Below are positions 1 to 7,701 of a DNA stretch of 64,000 bases, one piece after another. Under the pieces are notes generated by a model. The model saw only the letters and a program-made list of their open reading frames with translations. It made no database searches and was not told where the DNA came from. Numbering within the stretch: the first letter of the stretch is position 1; every line of letters starts with the position of its first letter. Both the position numbers and the translations under genes were made by a program. Origin of the DNA: Neorhizobium alkalisoli (lineage in GTDB: Bacteria > Pseudomonadota > Alphaproteobacteria > Rhizobiales > Rhizobiaceae); the NCBI RefSeq assembly GCF_007829835.1, contig NZ_VIWP01000012.1, forward strand, positions 62,001-126,000, given 5' to 3'.

Positions 1-722
1 AGGCGCCACCATTCGAACCTGCCGTCATCGCGGCAGGCGCGCTCAAGATCATAGCCGGTAAAACGCCGGTTCAGCCGCGGCGTCTTCGCAATGAAGGCGT
101 CGCGCCCTTCGCGGGCGGCCGCTTCCGCCGCTGCCAGCATGGGCCCGGCCCAGTCCGGCGCGGGTGCCAGGCTGGACATAAGTCCCTCCGCCTTGGCGAT
201 CTCGATCCCTAAAATATTGTCGGAGGTCTTGCCGTAGATCCGTGATCCCTTGCCGGATGCGTCGGTCGAGACCATGCCGCCGATGGTGCAGCGGGTCGAG
301 GTTGAGGTTTCCGGCGCGAAGAACAGGCCGTGCGGGAGAAGCTGTTCGTTGAGATCGTCCAGCACCATGCCCGGCTCGACATCGGCCCATTGCTCCGCAA
401 CGTTGACGTCCAGCAGCCGCGACATGTGCCGGCGAAAATCGATGACGATGCCGCGGTTGAGGCTCTGGCCATTCGTGCCGGTGCCGCCGCCGCGCGCCGT
501 CAGGGGCAGGCCGGCAAAGTCCGGACGGTCGATGACGCGTATCAGGACGACGACATCCGCCGTGCTCTGCGGGGCGACGACGATATCGGGAAAGATCTGG
601 TAGACCGAATTGTCGGTGGACATGGCGGCGCGCAAGGCGCTGTCCGTCTCGATCTCGCCCTCAAAACCGTCACGCGCGAGGGCACGGGCAAAACGGCCGA
701 TCGCCTCGCCGTCCGGACTCAT
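1..722 (-). CDS. YdiJ-type FAD-linked oxidoreductase (partial, C-terminus beyond left edge)
   Basis: The frame is open from an ATG at 722 to the window edge, giving about 240 N-terminal residues. The visible part is a PCMH-type FAD-binding domain: a GGGTGTNGQS-like loop, then CTIGGMVSTDASGKGS and YGKTSDN, as in the D-2-hydroxyglutarate/D-lactate dehydrogenase family. NRRFTGYDLERA near the edge resembles YdiJ, a fused FAD plus Fe-S protein of about 1000 residues, so most of the gene lies outside. The start overlaps the stop of the DUF35 gene as ATGA, so it is translationally coupled. By family it oxidises a 2-hydroxyacid; the substrate is not shown. Class is fairly sure, exact subfamily less so. 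Confidence 0.8.
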   Translation of the reverse strand, partial: MSPDGEAIGRFARALARDGFEGEIETDSALRAAMSTDNSVYQIFPDIVVAPQSTADVVVLIRVIDRPDFAGLPLTARGGGTGTNGQSLNRGIVIDFRRHMSRLLDVNVAEQWADVEPGMVLDDLNEQLLPHGLFFAPETSTSTRCTIGGMVSTDASGKGSRIYGKTSDNILGIEIAKAEGLMSSLAPAPDWAGPMLAAAEAAAREGRDAFIAKTPRLNRRFTGYDLERACRDDGRFEWWR

Positions 723-1111
723 GGCTCCAGCGGCCGGAACAGGGGCACGGCCTGTTCGCCATCCTGCGACGGCTTGAACACCAGCGTGACCGGCTGGCCG
801 ATCGACAGCGCTTCCGGATCGCAATCGACGATATTGGTCATCATCGTCGGGCCTTCCTCAAGCGTCACATAGGCGATCACATAGGGTTCGGCCATGCGTC
901 GCAGATAGCTGTAGGAATAGATTTTTCCGCGGCCGCTTGCCTGTCGCCAGACCGTTTTGGCACTGGCGCAGAAGGGGCAGCAGGGGCGGGGATACCAATG
1001 CGCCTGGTCACATTCCTCGCATTGCTTGATCAGGAATTCGCCGCGATTGGCGGCCTGCCAGAAGGGCAGGCTGTCGGGGCTCGGCTCCGGCGCGGGGTTT
1101 TGATAGGTCAT
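719..1111 (-). CDS. DUF35 OB-fold / zinc-ribbon protein, partner of thiolase-like enzyme
   Basis: About 130 aa. It has a rubredoxin-like zinc ribbon (C31-x2-C34 and C45-x2-C48) followed by an OB-fold with YVTLEEGP, the ChsH2/DUF35 layout. Proteins of this family bind acyl-CoA and form complexes with thiolase-fold partners, for example in retro-aldol cleavage of steroid side chains. The start ATG at 1111 is chosen because a longer frame would run into the upstream thiolase gene, which ends 5 bases before it. The next gene overlaps by 4 bases. Role in this pathway is inferred from the pairing. Confidence 0.85.
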   Translation of the reverse strand: MTYQNPAPEPSPDSLPFWQAANRGEFLIKQCEECDQAHWYPRPCCPFCASAKTVWRQASGRGKIYSYSYLRRMAEPYVIAYVTLEEGPTMMTNIVDCDPEALSIGQPVTLVFKPSQDGEQAVPLFRPLEP

Positions 1112-1115
1112 TAGC

Positions 1116-2285
1116 TTATTCCCGTTCGAGAATGATGGTCGAGGAGGCATGGCGGACACCGAGCTGGCCGCCGATCGCATTGGCGAGCGCCAGCCTGCAA
1201 TCGGGCACCTGCACGGCCGGATGCGCCTCGCCGCGGATCTGGCGCACCGCCTCGATCGCCTTGGTCATGCCGCCGCGATTGACCGGATGATTGTTGCAGA
1301 GCCCGCCGCCATCGGTGTTGAACGGCAGTCTGCCGACACCGGAAATCAGGTTGCCGTCCATCACGAAACGGCCGACCTCGCCTTTCGGGCAGAAGCCGAG
1401 ATCCTCGATCTGCAGCATCGCGGTGATGGTAAAGCTGTCATAGAGCGAGACATAGCCGATATCGGCCGGCTTCACGCCCGCCTGGGCAAAGGCGGTGGCG
1501 CCGGAGCGCTGCGCACCGGTATCGGTAATTTCCATGTAGCCGCCATTCTGGCCGACCGGCGCCTCGCCGCAGCCGATCACTTTGACCAGCGGCCGTTTCA
1601 GGCTTTTGGCGATTTCCGGCCGGGTGACGATCAGCGCGCCGCCGCCATCGGTGACGACGCAGCAGTCGAGCCGGTGCAGCGGATCGGCGACGAGCGGCGA
1701 ATTCACCACGTCCTCGACGGTCACCACATCGCGCAGCATGGCATGCGGATTGTGCTGGGCGTGATGCGAGGCGGCCACCTTGACCCAGGCCATCTGTTCG
1801 GCCGTGGTGCCGTAGAGGTTGCGGTGCCTTTGCGCCACCATGCCGTAGACGCCGAGGATCTGGATGCCAAACGGGCTTTCCCACTGGAAATCGGGCTGGT
1901 TCGGATCGTCCGCCCGCTTCAGCGCGCCCTTCGACTTGCCCTGCTGGCGCGGCCGGCCGGCGAGCGTGATCAGAGCGACATTGCATTTTCCGGCAGCGAT
2001 CGCCTGGGCGGCGTGGGCGACATGGATGAGATAGGACGAGCCGGATGTGTTGGTCGTATCCACATGTCGCAGCTTCAGGTTCATGTAGTCGGCCAACGAC
2101 AGCGGCCCGGTGCCCGGCGCGTCCGGTCCGCAGAAAAAGCCATCGACATCGTCCTTGCTCAGTCCTGCATCCGCCAGTGCGCCGAAGGCGACTTCTGCAT
2201 GCAGCTGCGCGACGGACGTATCGGGCGCATTGCGCAGCGGATGTTCATAGGCGCCCGCAATATAGGCAAGGGCAGAGTGCGGCAT
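1116..2285 (-). CDS. Thiolase-fold protein (SCP-x / Ltp2-like)
   Basis: 389 aa, thiolase superfamily by overall layout: N-terminal GALADAGLSKDDVDG, C-terminal LYDSF and a GGG-CNNHP segment. The place where biosynthetic and degradative thiolases carry the nucleophilic Cys reads NTSGSSY, so that Cys is absent, as in non-thiolytic Ltp2-type proteins that cleave beta-hydroxyacyl-CoA with a DUF35 partner. Start at 2285 follows a good AAGGATC ribosome site; the frame extends further upstream but without a site. First gene of a thiolase-DUF35-FAD oxidoreductase operon. A lipid-transfer-type thiolase remains possible. Confidence 0.82.
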   Translation of the reverse strand: MPHSALAYIAGAYEHPLRNAPDTSVAQLHAEVAFGALADAGLSKDDVDGFFCGPDAPGTGPLSLADYMNLKLRHVDTTNTSGSSYLIHVAHAAQAIAAGKCNVALITLAGRPRQQGKSKGALKRADDPNQPDFQWESPFGIQILGVYGMVAQRHRNLYGTTAEQMAWVKVAASHHAQHNPHAMLRDVVTVEDVVNSPLVADPLHRLDCCVVTDGGGALIVTRPEIAKSLKRPLVKVIGCGEAPVGQNGGYMEITDTGAQRSGATAFAQAGVKPADIGYVSLYDSFTITAMLQIEDLGFCPKGEVGRFVMDGNLISGVGRLPFNTDGGGLCNNHPVNRGGMTKAIEAVRQIRGEAHPAVQVPDCRLALANAIGGQLGVRHASSTIILERE

Positions 2286-2630
2286 GGTCGATCCTTTCGA
2301 ACTCGTGCTTCTCTGACTTGCGCCTTGCCGGCACGGGTCTTGCGAAGTCGAGCGGCAGGATAAAGGCCGGAAGGAAAACCACAAACGCTGCTTTTTCGAT
2401 GATCCGTTGAGAGAAGCTCAAAGCGCCTCCGCAGGACTGCGCAAAGGCGGCATGACGAAATCTAATCAACGCAGGCTTGATATTCACTCGTTTGACAGAC
2501 GCGGCCGGCGATTGAAGTTTGCGTGCAAGGAGCGGTCGATCCGCGGGAGGAGATTTGCGCGACATGAACACTCTTTGCACCCAGACGAGACCTGGCCGGA
2601 CAAGACCGGACGCGCGGAAGGTTCTTTAGA
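2286..2630. promoter_or_regulatory. Divergent intergenic region between thiolase and CoA-transferase operons
   Basis: 345 bases separating two divergently transcribed operons, so it must hold both promoters. A TTGACA box at 2492-2497 reads toward the CoA-transferase genes, but no convincing -10 follows at normal spacing. An AAGG site precedes the ATG at 2631. Several short frames cross this region; none has coding character I could recognise. Confidence 0.4.
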
Positions 2631-3590
2631 ATGCAGCCGTTGCGAAAGACCCGGATCCTGGAATGGGCGGATGCATCGGTTGCGCCCTCGGTGTGCCGGG
2701 CGATTGCGCTGGCCGGCCGGATCGCCGCCGATTTCGGCGCCTCCGTCATGCATGGCGGTGAAGGCATGGCTGCCTTCTACCGGTCGGCGCCGGCCTATCT
2801 TGCGATCGGCAAGTCCGCTTCTGCCGGGATGGCCGTCGATACCGATGCCGTATTGGTGGGGCAGGGTGCGGAGAATGCCGCGGCCGTGTCGCCAGCCAGG
2901 GCGGTCGTCACCGTATCGCTGAAACCGGCCGGGGAAGAGCCTAGTCCGGCCAGCGCCTTCACGATCATGGCCTCGGCCGGCGTTCTCGATGTCATCGGTG
3001 ATCCCGAGCGGGCACCGCTGCGCCTGCCGGGCGCGCAGCTCGACCTCTCGGCCGGGTTGTCCGCCTATACGGCGCTGGCGGGCCTGCTGGTCGGCGGCGG
3101 CGGCAAGGCGAGCGTGTCGCTGCTCGACGTCGCCATCTGGCTTAACTGGAAGAACATCGTCATGGCGCATGTCAACGGCACGGCGCCGAGCCGCAAGGGC
3201 CGGGGTGCCGAATGGCAGACGCTGCGCTGCAAGGACGGTTGGGTCGCGCTCGTCTATCGCGAAGGCGATTGGGCGGCCGTCAAGAAGCTGATCGGCGATC
3301 CGGCGATGGACGCGCCCGAACTTGAGGACCGCGGTATGCGCCGTCGTAATGCCAAATGGATCGCCGACCGGGCGGAAAAGGCATTCTCGACGATGACGCG
3401 CAGTGACATCGCCGCCTTTTCACGCGCAAACCGCATTCCGCTCGGGCCGGTCCAGCTGCCGCAGGAACTATTCGATGAGCCGCAATATCGCGAGCGCGGC
3501 TTTTTTGCCGAAACGGAAAGCGGTCCCATGCCGCGGCTTCCGGTTCTGTGGAACGGTGCGGCCTTTCAACCGGGCGGGAGGTCCGCATGA
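2631..3590 (+). CDS. Class III CoA-transferase family protein, short subunit
   Basis: 319 aa, clearly shorter than the usual 380-430 aa of CaiB/BaiF proteins. FGASVMHGG near residue 35, GAQLDLSAGLSAYTALAG (near 140) and the C-terminal FSRANRIPLGPVQ segment fit the family. The D in QLDLSAG sits where the catalytic Asp is expected, but the N-terminal Rossmann motif that binds CoA (VLDLG...AGP type) is degenerate. It overlaps the next, full-length CoA-transferase gene by ATGA. The unequal overlapping pair suggests a heteromeric enzyme, as for two-subunit benzylsuccinate-type CoA-transferases. Substrate unknown. Confidence 0.8.
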   Translation: MQPLRKTRILEWADASVAPSVCRAIALAGRIAADFGASVMHGGEGMAAFYRSAPAYLAIGKSASAGMAVDTDAVLVGQGAENAAAVSPARAVVTVSLKPAGEEPSPASAFTIMASAGVLDVIGDPERAPLRLPGAQLDLSAGLSAYTALAGLLVGGGGKASVSLLDVAIWLNWKNIVMAHVNGTAPSRKGRGAEWQTLRCKDGWVALVYREGDWAAVKKLIGDPAMDAPELEDRGMRRRNAKWIADRAEKAFSTMTRSDIAAFSRANRIPLGPVQLPQELFDEPQYRERGFFAETESGPMPRLPVLWNGAAFQPGGRSA

Positions 3591-4750
3591 CGATCAAGGC
3601 CAAGCCGCTTGCCGGTATCCGGGTCCTCGATCTCGGCATCATCACGGCCGGCGCCGCGACCTCGGCGATCCTCGCCGATCTCGGGGCCGAGGTGATCAAG
3701 GTGGAAAGCCCGACCTATCGCGATCCGTTCCGCATATGGGTGGCGATGCGCGAGGAGGACAAGAAAAAGCTCTCGCCGCATTTCCGGGCTACCAACCGCG
3801 GCAAGCGATCCGTCGCTATCAATGTCAAGACGCCGGAAGGGCGGGCCTGCCTGCTGAAACTCGCGGAACATTGCGATGTCGTAGTCGAGAATTTCCGCCG
3901 CGGCGTGATGGACAATCTCGGCATCGGCTTTGCGGCGCTGAAGGCGGCAAACCCGAAGATCGTGCTCGCTTCGATTTCGAGCCAGGGCGAAACCGGGCCG
4001 GACGCGCTCTACGTTTCCTATGGCTCGACGCTTGAAAGCATGGCCGGCATGGCCTGGCTGACCGGTTATGCCGGCGAGGCGCCGATGGTGAGCGGCGTCG
4101 ATCTCAACTATCCCGACCAGGTCGTGGCGATCTTTGCCGCCGGCGTGATCTGCACCGCCTTGCAGGACCGGGAGCGGAACGAGGCGCTGCATCTCGACCT
4201 GTCGCAGCGCGAATTGACGAGTTTTCTGATCAGCGATGCCTTTGCCGAAACGCTGCCTGATGATGCGCAGCCTAGCAATCCACGGCTTGGCAATGGCGAT
4301 CCGGAGTTCTTTTTGCAGGATTGCTTTCAGGCCATGGACGGGCGCTGGGTCGCCCTGTCGGTGACGGAGGCCGAACGGCAGCGGCTTGAGGATCTTGCCG
4401 GATCCGGCGGTATCGCGCCATGGATCGCCGCTCAGGATGCCGAAAAGGCGGCCGCGTCGCTGCAAGAGGCCGGGCTTGCCGCGGCCGTCAATCTTTCCGG
4501 CGAGGCGGTGCTTGCGGCACAGGAATGGCAGGCGGGGATGACGACCGCAAGTGACGGGCAGCCGCTGAAAGGCTCGCCCTTCGTGATCGACGGGCTGGAT
4601 GCGCGCCCGGACGAGATCGGTGATTTCGGCGCCGAGACGGTTGCGGTTCTCAAAGAGATTGCCGGCTTCACGGATCGGGATCTGGCGCATCTGGCCGATG
4701 CCGGCGCCATCCCGGCGCCGGTCAAGGAATTGCCCAAAGAACTGCTTTGA
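3587..4750 (+). CDS. Class III (CaiB/BaiF) CoA-transferase
   Basis: 387 aa of normal family length. LAGIRVLDLG and ADLGAEVIKVESP (residues about 8-45) are the CoA-binding Rossmann motifs; NRGKRSVAINVKTPEGR and VVENFRRGVMDNLGIG follow. NYPDQVVAIFAAG carries the expected catalytic Asp. The ATG at 3587 overlaps the stop of the shorter subunit. The product would transfer CoA between carboxylic acids in the cytoplasm. Followed after 23 bases by an aldehyde dehydrogenase in the same operon. Confidence 0.92.
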   Translation: MTIKAKPLAGIRVLDLGIITAGAATSAILADLGAEVIKVESPTYRDPFRIWVAMREEDKKKLSPHFRATNRGKRSVAINVKTPEGRACLLKLAEHCDVVVENFRRGVMDNLGIGFAALKAANPKIVLASISSQGETGPDALYVSYGSTLESMAGMAWLTGYAGEAPMVSGVDLNYPDQVVAIFAAGVICTALQDRERNEALHLDLSQRELTSFLISDAFAETLPDDAQPSNPRLGNGDPEFFLQDCFQAMDGRWVALSVTEAERQRLEDLAGSGGIAPWIAAQDAEKAAASLQEAGLAAAVNLSGEAVLAAQEWQAGMTTASDGQPLKGSPFVIDGLDARPDEIGDFGAETVAVLKEIAGFTDRDLAHLADAGAIPAPVKELPKELL

Positions 4751-4773
4751 GACGACAAGAGGAGGATTTTACC

Positions 4774-6204
4774 ATGCAGGATACACGTCTCCTGATTGAT
4801 GGCCGCTGGGCGGCCGGCAGCAAGGGCGAAAGGCTGGAGGTTTTTAACCCCGCGACGGGCGAGGTGTTCGGCCATGCCGCCGTCGCGACGGCTGAGGATA
4901 TCGAGCGCGCCGCTGCGGCCGCCCATGGCGCCTTTGCCGCCTGGTCGAAAGTCTCCGGCTTCGAGCGGAGCGGCCTGCTGAAGGCGGCTGCCGCCCTGCT
5001 CAAGGAGAGGATCGAGACGATCGCGCCGATCCTGACGCAGGAACAGGGAAAGCCGCTTTCCGAGGCCAGGGGCGAGCTCGGCAATGCCGTCAATCTGATC
5101 GAGTTCTTTGCCGAGGAAGCGCGGCGGATCTATGGGCGCGATATTCCCGGCCGCACGCCGGCGGTCGTCCAGACGGTCCGTAAGGAACCGGTCGGCCCGG
5201 TTGCCGCCTTCACGCCGTGGAACTTCCCGGTCGCGCAATCCTGCCGCAAGATCGCAGCCGGCCTTGCCGCCGGCTGCACGGTCGTGCTCAAGGGGTCGGA
5301 AGAGACGCCGCATTCGGTGGCGGCGCTGGTCGGCTGTTTCGTCGATGCCGGCCTGCCCGCCGGCGCGCTCAACCTTCTCTATGGTGATCCGGCGATGATC
5401 TCCTCGCAGCTGATCGCCGACCGGCGCATCCGCAAGGTTTCCTTCACCGGCTCGACCCCGGTCGGCAAGAAGCTGGCGGCGCTGGCCGGCGCCCATATGA
5501 AGCGCACCACGTTCGAGCTTGGCGGCCATGCGCCGGTTCTCGTCTTCCGCGATGCCGATATCGACCAGGCGGCAACCCGGCTGGCCGGTGCAAAATACCG
5601 CAATGCCGGCCAGGTCTGCATTTCACCGACGCGCTTTCTCGTCGAGGAGGACGTGCTCGAGGAATTCACCGACAAGTTCGTGGCGCAGGTCAAGGCAGTA
5701 AAGGTCGGCAATGGTCTCGATCCGCAATCGACGATGGGGCCGCTCGCCAATCCCCGCCGCATCGATGCGATGGAACGGCTGGTGGCCGATGCGGTGGCCG
5801 GCGGCGCGACGCTGGCCGCGGGCGGTTCGCGCATCGGCAATGCCGGCAATTTCTTCGAACCGACCGTGCTGACCGATGTTCCGACCACCATCGCGGCGAT
5901 GAACGAGGAACCGTTCGGCCCGATGGCGCTGATCCGGCCTTTCAAGGGGATAGACGAGGCGCTGTCGGAGGCGAACCGGCTCGATTACGGCCTCGCCGCC
6001 TATGGCTATACGCGCTCGTCCGAAACGGCTCATCGCATGGCGAGCGGCATCGAGACCGGTATGCTGTCGATCAACCATCACGGTCTGTCCCTGCCGGAAA
6101 CGCCTTTCGGCGGCGTCAAGGATTCCGGCTACGGCTCGGAAGGCGGGGTGGAGGCGGTCGAAGCCTATCTCAACGGCAAGTTCGTGACGCACGCGACATT
6201 TTGA
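4774..6204 (+). CDS. NAD(P)-dependent aldehyde dehydrogenase (succinate-semialdehyde type)
   Basis: 476 aa. FTPWNFPVAQ, FTGSTPVGKK, the glutamate motif FELGGHAP (about residue 249) and the catalytic Cys motif NAGQVCISPTRF (about 283) are intact; the C-terminal PFGGVKDSGYGSEGG is typical of GabD-like semialdehyde dehydrogenases. AAGAGGAGG at 4757-4765 fixes the ATG at 4774. Last gene of the CoA-transferase operon, followed by a strong terminator. It presumably oxidises an aldehyde released by cleavage of a CoA intermediate; the substrate cannot be read from sequence. Confidence 0.93.
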   Translation: MQDTRLLIDGRWAAGSKGERLEVFNPATGEVFGHAAVATAEDIERAAAAAHGAFAAWSKVSGFERSGLLKAAAALLKERIETIAPILTQEQGKPLSEARGELGNAVNLIEFFAEEARRIYGRDIPGRTPAVVQTVRKEPVGPVAAFTPWNFPVAQSCRKIAAGLAAGCTVVLKGSEETPHSVAALVGCFVDAGLPAGALNLLYGDPAMISSQLIADRRIRKVSFTGSTPVGKKLAALAGAHMKRTTFELGGHAPVLVFRDADIDQAATRLAGAKYRNAGQVCISPTRFLVEEDVLEEFTDKFVAQVKAVKVGNGLDPQSTMGPLANPRRIDAMERLVADAVAGGATLAAGGSRIGNAGNFFEPTVLTDVPTTIAAMNEEPFGPMALIRPFKGIDEALSEANRLDYGLAAYGYTRSSETAHRMASGIETGMLSINHHGLSLPETPFGGVKDSGYGSEGGVEAVEAYLNGKFVTHATF

Positions 6205-6221
6205 AATCCTCCCCCGAACGC

Positions 6222-6256
6222 ACATGGCCGCCCCGATCTTCTCGGGGCGGCCATGT
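6222..6256. terminator. Strong bidirectional terminator between convergent genes
   Basis: Perfect 15-bp stem (arm ACATGGCCGCCCCGA, loop TCTTC) followed on the plus strand by TTGTTTT. It lies between the end of the aldehyde dehydrogenase gene and the end of the oppositely oriented FAH-family gene, so it probably serves both. Confidence 0.9.
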
Positions 6257-6275
6257 TGTTTTCAGATCATCCTGC

Positions 6276-7112
6276 CTATTCGGCGACGACCGTGTTCGAG
6301 AGCAGTCCGACCTTCTCGATCTCGACCTCGACGACATCGCCCGGCCGCATCCAGACCGGCGGCTTTCGCGCCCGGCCGATGCCTTCGGGCGTGCCGGTGA
6401 TGATGACGTCGCCGGCCTCGAGCGGCGTGAAGACAGAGACGAATTCGATGATCGTCGGCAGGTCGAAGATCATTTTTGCCGTGCTGCTCGACTGCATCGT
6501 GGCGCCGTTCAGCCGCGTTTCGAGTGTCAGGCCCTCGCCCGGATCACCGACCGCGTCCGATGTCGTCAGCCAGGGGCCGAAACCGCCGGTCGAGGGAAAG
6601 TTCTTGCCGATCGTCGCCGAATATTTCGCCTGGAAATCGCGCATCGTCGCATCCATAAAACAGCTGTAGCCTGCAACATGGCCGAGCGCGTCGGCGCGGG
6701 CGATATGGCGGCCCGGCTTGCCGATGATGACGGCGAGCTCGCCCTCGTAATCGAGATTGTCGGAGGCCGGCCCGTGCAGGATTGGCCCCCGATGGCCGGT
6801 CAGCGTCGAGGCAAAACGCAGGAACAGGCCCGGATAGGCGGGCAGGTCGGCATTCTTGCCCTCGGTCAGATGATCGAGATAGTTGCGGCCGACGCAGATG
6901 ATCCGGGCCGGATCGGGGATCGGCGGAAGCAGCGTGAGGGCGTCGAGCGGCAATCGCCGCGCCTCGCCCTTGCGGGCAAGGGCATTGTCGAGGCCTGCGG
7001 CGAGCGCCTGGCGCAGGCCGGAGCCGGTGAGGCTGCCGAGATCGAGTATCGCGTCGCCGTCGATAAGGCCGAAACTCTGCCGTCCGTCATGGGTGAAGCT
7101 GGCAAAGCGCAT
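6276..7112 (-). CDS. Fumarylacetoacetate hydrolase (FAH) family protein
   Basis: 278 aa, the size of single-domain FAH-fold hydrolases/decarboxylases/isomerases. NYLDHLTEG, the metal-binding segment YEGELAVIIGK (acidic residues in EGE) and MDATMRDFQAKY then GFGPWL and GTPEGIGRARKPPVWMRPGD are diagnostic. It is the second gene of a two-gene operon, 1 base after the NTF2-like gene. Family members cleave C-C bonds of 2,4-diketo acids or hydrate/decarboxylate oxo-dienoates in ring-cleavage pathways; which reaction is used here is unknown. Confidence 0.92.
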   Translation of the reverse strand: MRFASFTHDGRQSFGLIDGDAILDLGSLTGSGLRQALAAGLDNALARKGEARRLPLDALTLLPPIPDPARIICVGRNYLDHLTEGKNADLPAYPGLFLRFASTLTGHRGPILHGPASDNLDYEGELAVIIGKPGRHIARADALGHVAGYSCFMDATMRDFQAKYSATIGKNFPSTGGFGPWLTTSDAVGDPGEGLTLETRLNGATMQSSSTAKMIFDLPTIIEFVSVFTPLEAGDVIITGTPEGIGRARKPPVWMRPGDVVEVEIEKVGLLSNTVVAE

Positions 7113-7113
7113 C

Positions 7114-7545
7114 TCAGCTTACTTTCCTGAAGGCGGTGACGGAGCGCAGGTCGTCCAGCAGCCAGCTGTCGCCGCGGCGGACATAACGCGCCGTCCACTC
7201 GCCGAGCGTATTGGGGACGCTGCTCGGCGAGACGCCCTTTTCGTCGGTTTCGCCGACATGCACCCAGGCGATGCAGTAGAAGGTGAGTTTTGCGGTGTCC
7301 GGATCGATGAAATCGACGACATGGTTCGTCAGCGTGTGCCGGGAATGGCGGTTGGCCGGCCGTTTTGCGGTCATGCCGAGAAGGCCTTCGGGCCCTTTCA
7401 GTTCGACCCCGGCGCGAAACCAGATGCATGTCGGGGTGATGAGGCCCGTCATCGTTTCGAATTCGCGGTTGTCGAGAGCGATGAAATAGCGGTTCATCGT
7501 CCGGATGATCGCGGCCTCGGCGGCCAGCATTGTATCGGCTGTCAT
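7114..7545 (-). CDS. SnoaL/NTF2-like small protein
   Basis: 143 aa with the one-domain cone fold pattern: MNRYFIALDNREFETMTGLI near the N-terminus, HSRHTLTNHVVDF in the middle and WTARYVRRGDSWLLDDL near the end. AAGGAGGAA just upstream supports the ATG at 7545. Such proteins are small hydratases, isomerases, dehydratases or binding proteins. It precedes the FAH-family gene by 1 base, so the two probably act on the same intermediate. Function otherwise unknown. Confidence 0.8.
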   Translation of the reverse strand: MTADTMLAAEAAIIRTMNRYFIALDNREFETMTGLITPTCIWFRAGVELKGPEGLLGMTAKRPANRHSRHTLTNHVVDFIDPDTAKLTFYCIAWVHVGETDEKGVSPSSVPNTLGEWTARYVRRGDSWLLDDLRSVTAFRKVS

Positions 7546-7647
7546 CCCATTCCTCCTTCACGGGCATTTCCCTGCCGGCATCAGCTCTCCATGCCCCCGG
7601 AGGGTCAACTGATTTTACCGCAAGAGTTTTTTGCAGATTTGTCGTTT

Positions 7648-7679
7648 GACCTTTGTGGGCGTGCGACTACTCAAAGGTC
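7648..7679. promoter_or_regulatory. Inverted repeat upstream of ThDP enzyme gene (candidate operator)
   Basis: GACCTTTG at 7648-7655 and CAAAGGTC at 7672-7679 are perfect complements separated by 16 bases, inside the 156-base divergent region between the NTF2-like gene and the ThDP enzyme. The left arm overlaps a TTGACC box and the recurring GTCGTTTGAC sequence (7641-7650). The arrangement fits a dimeric repressor or activator site; the regulator is not identified. Confidence 0.5.
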
Positions 7680-7701
7680 GGGAAGATGTGAGGAGAAAAT
7701 C

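Noticed and set aside
1149..2363. 404-codon rightward frame opposite the thiolase-fold gene
   Set aside because: Antisense shadow of a high-GC gene; arginine-, histidine- and alanine-rich composition, no domain, no ribosome site.
6883..7701. N-terminal extension of the first ThDP enzyme by 273 residues
   Set aside because: It crosses the divergent NTF2-like gene and promoter; the enzyme starts naturally at 7702 after AGGAG.
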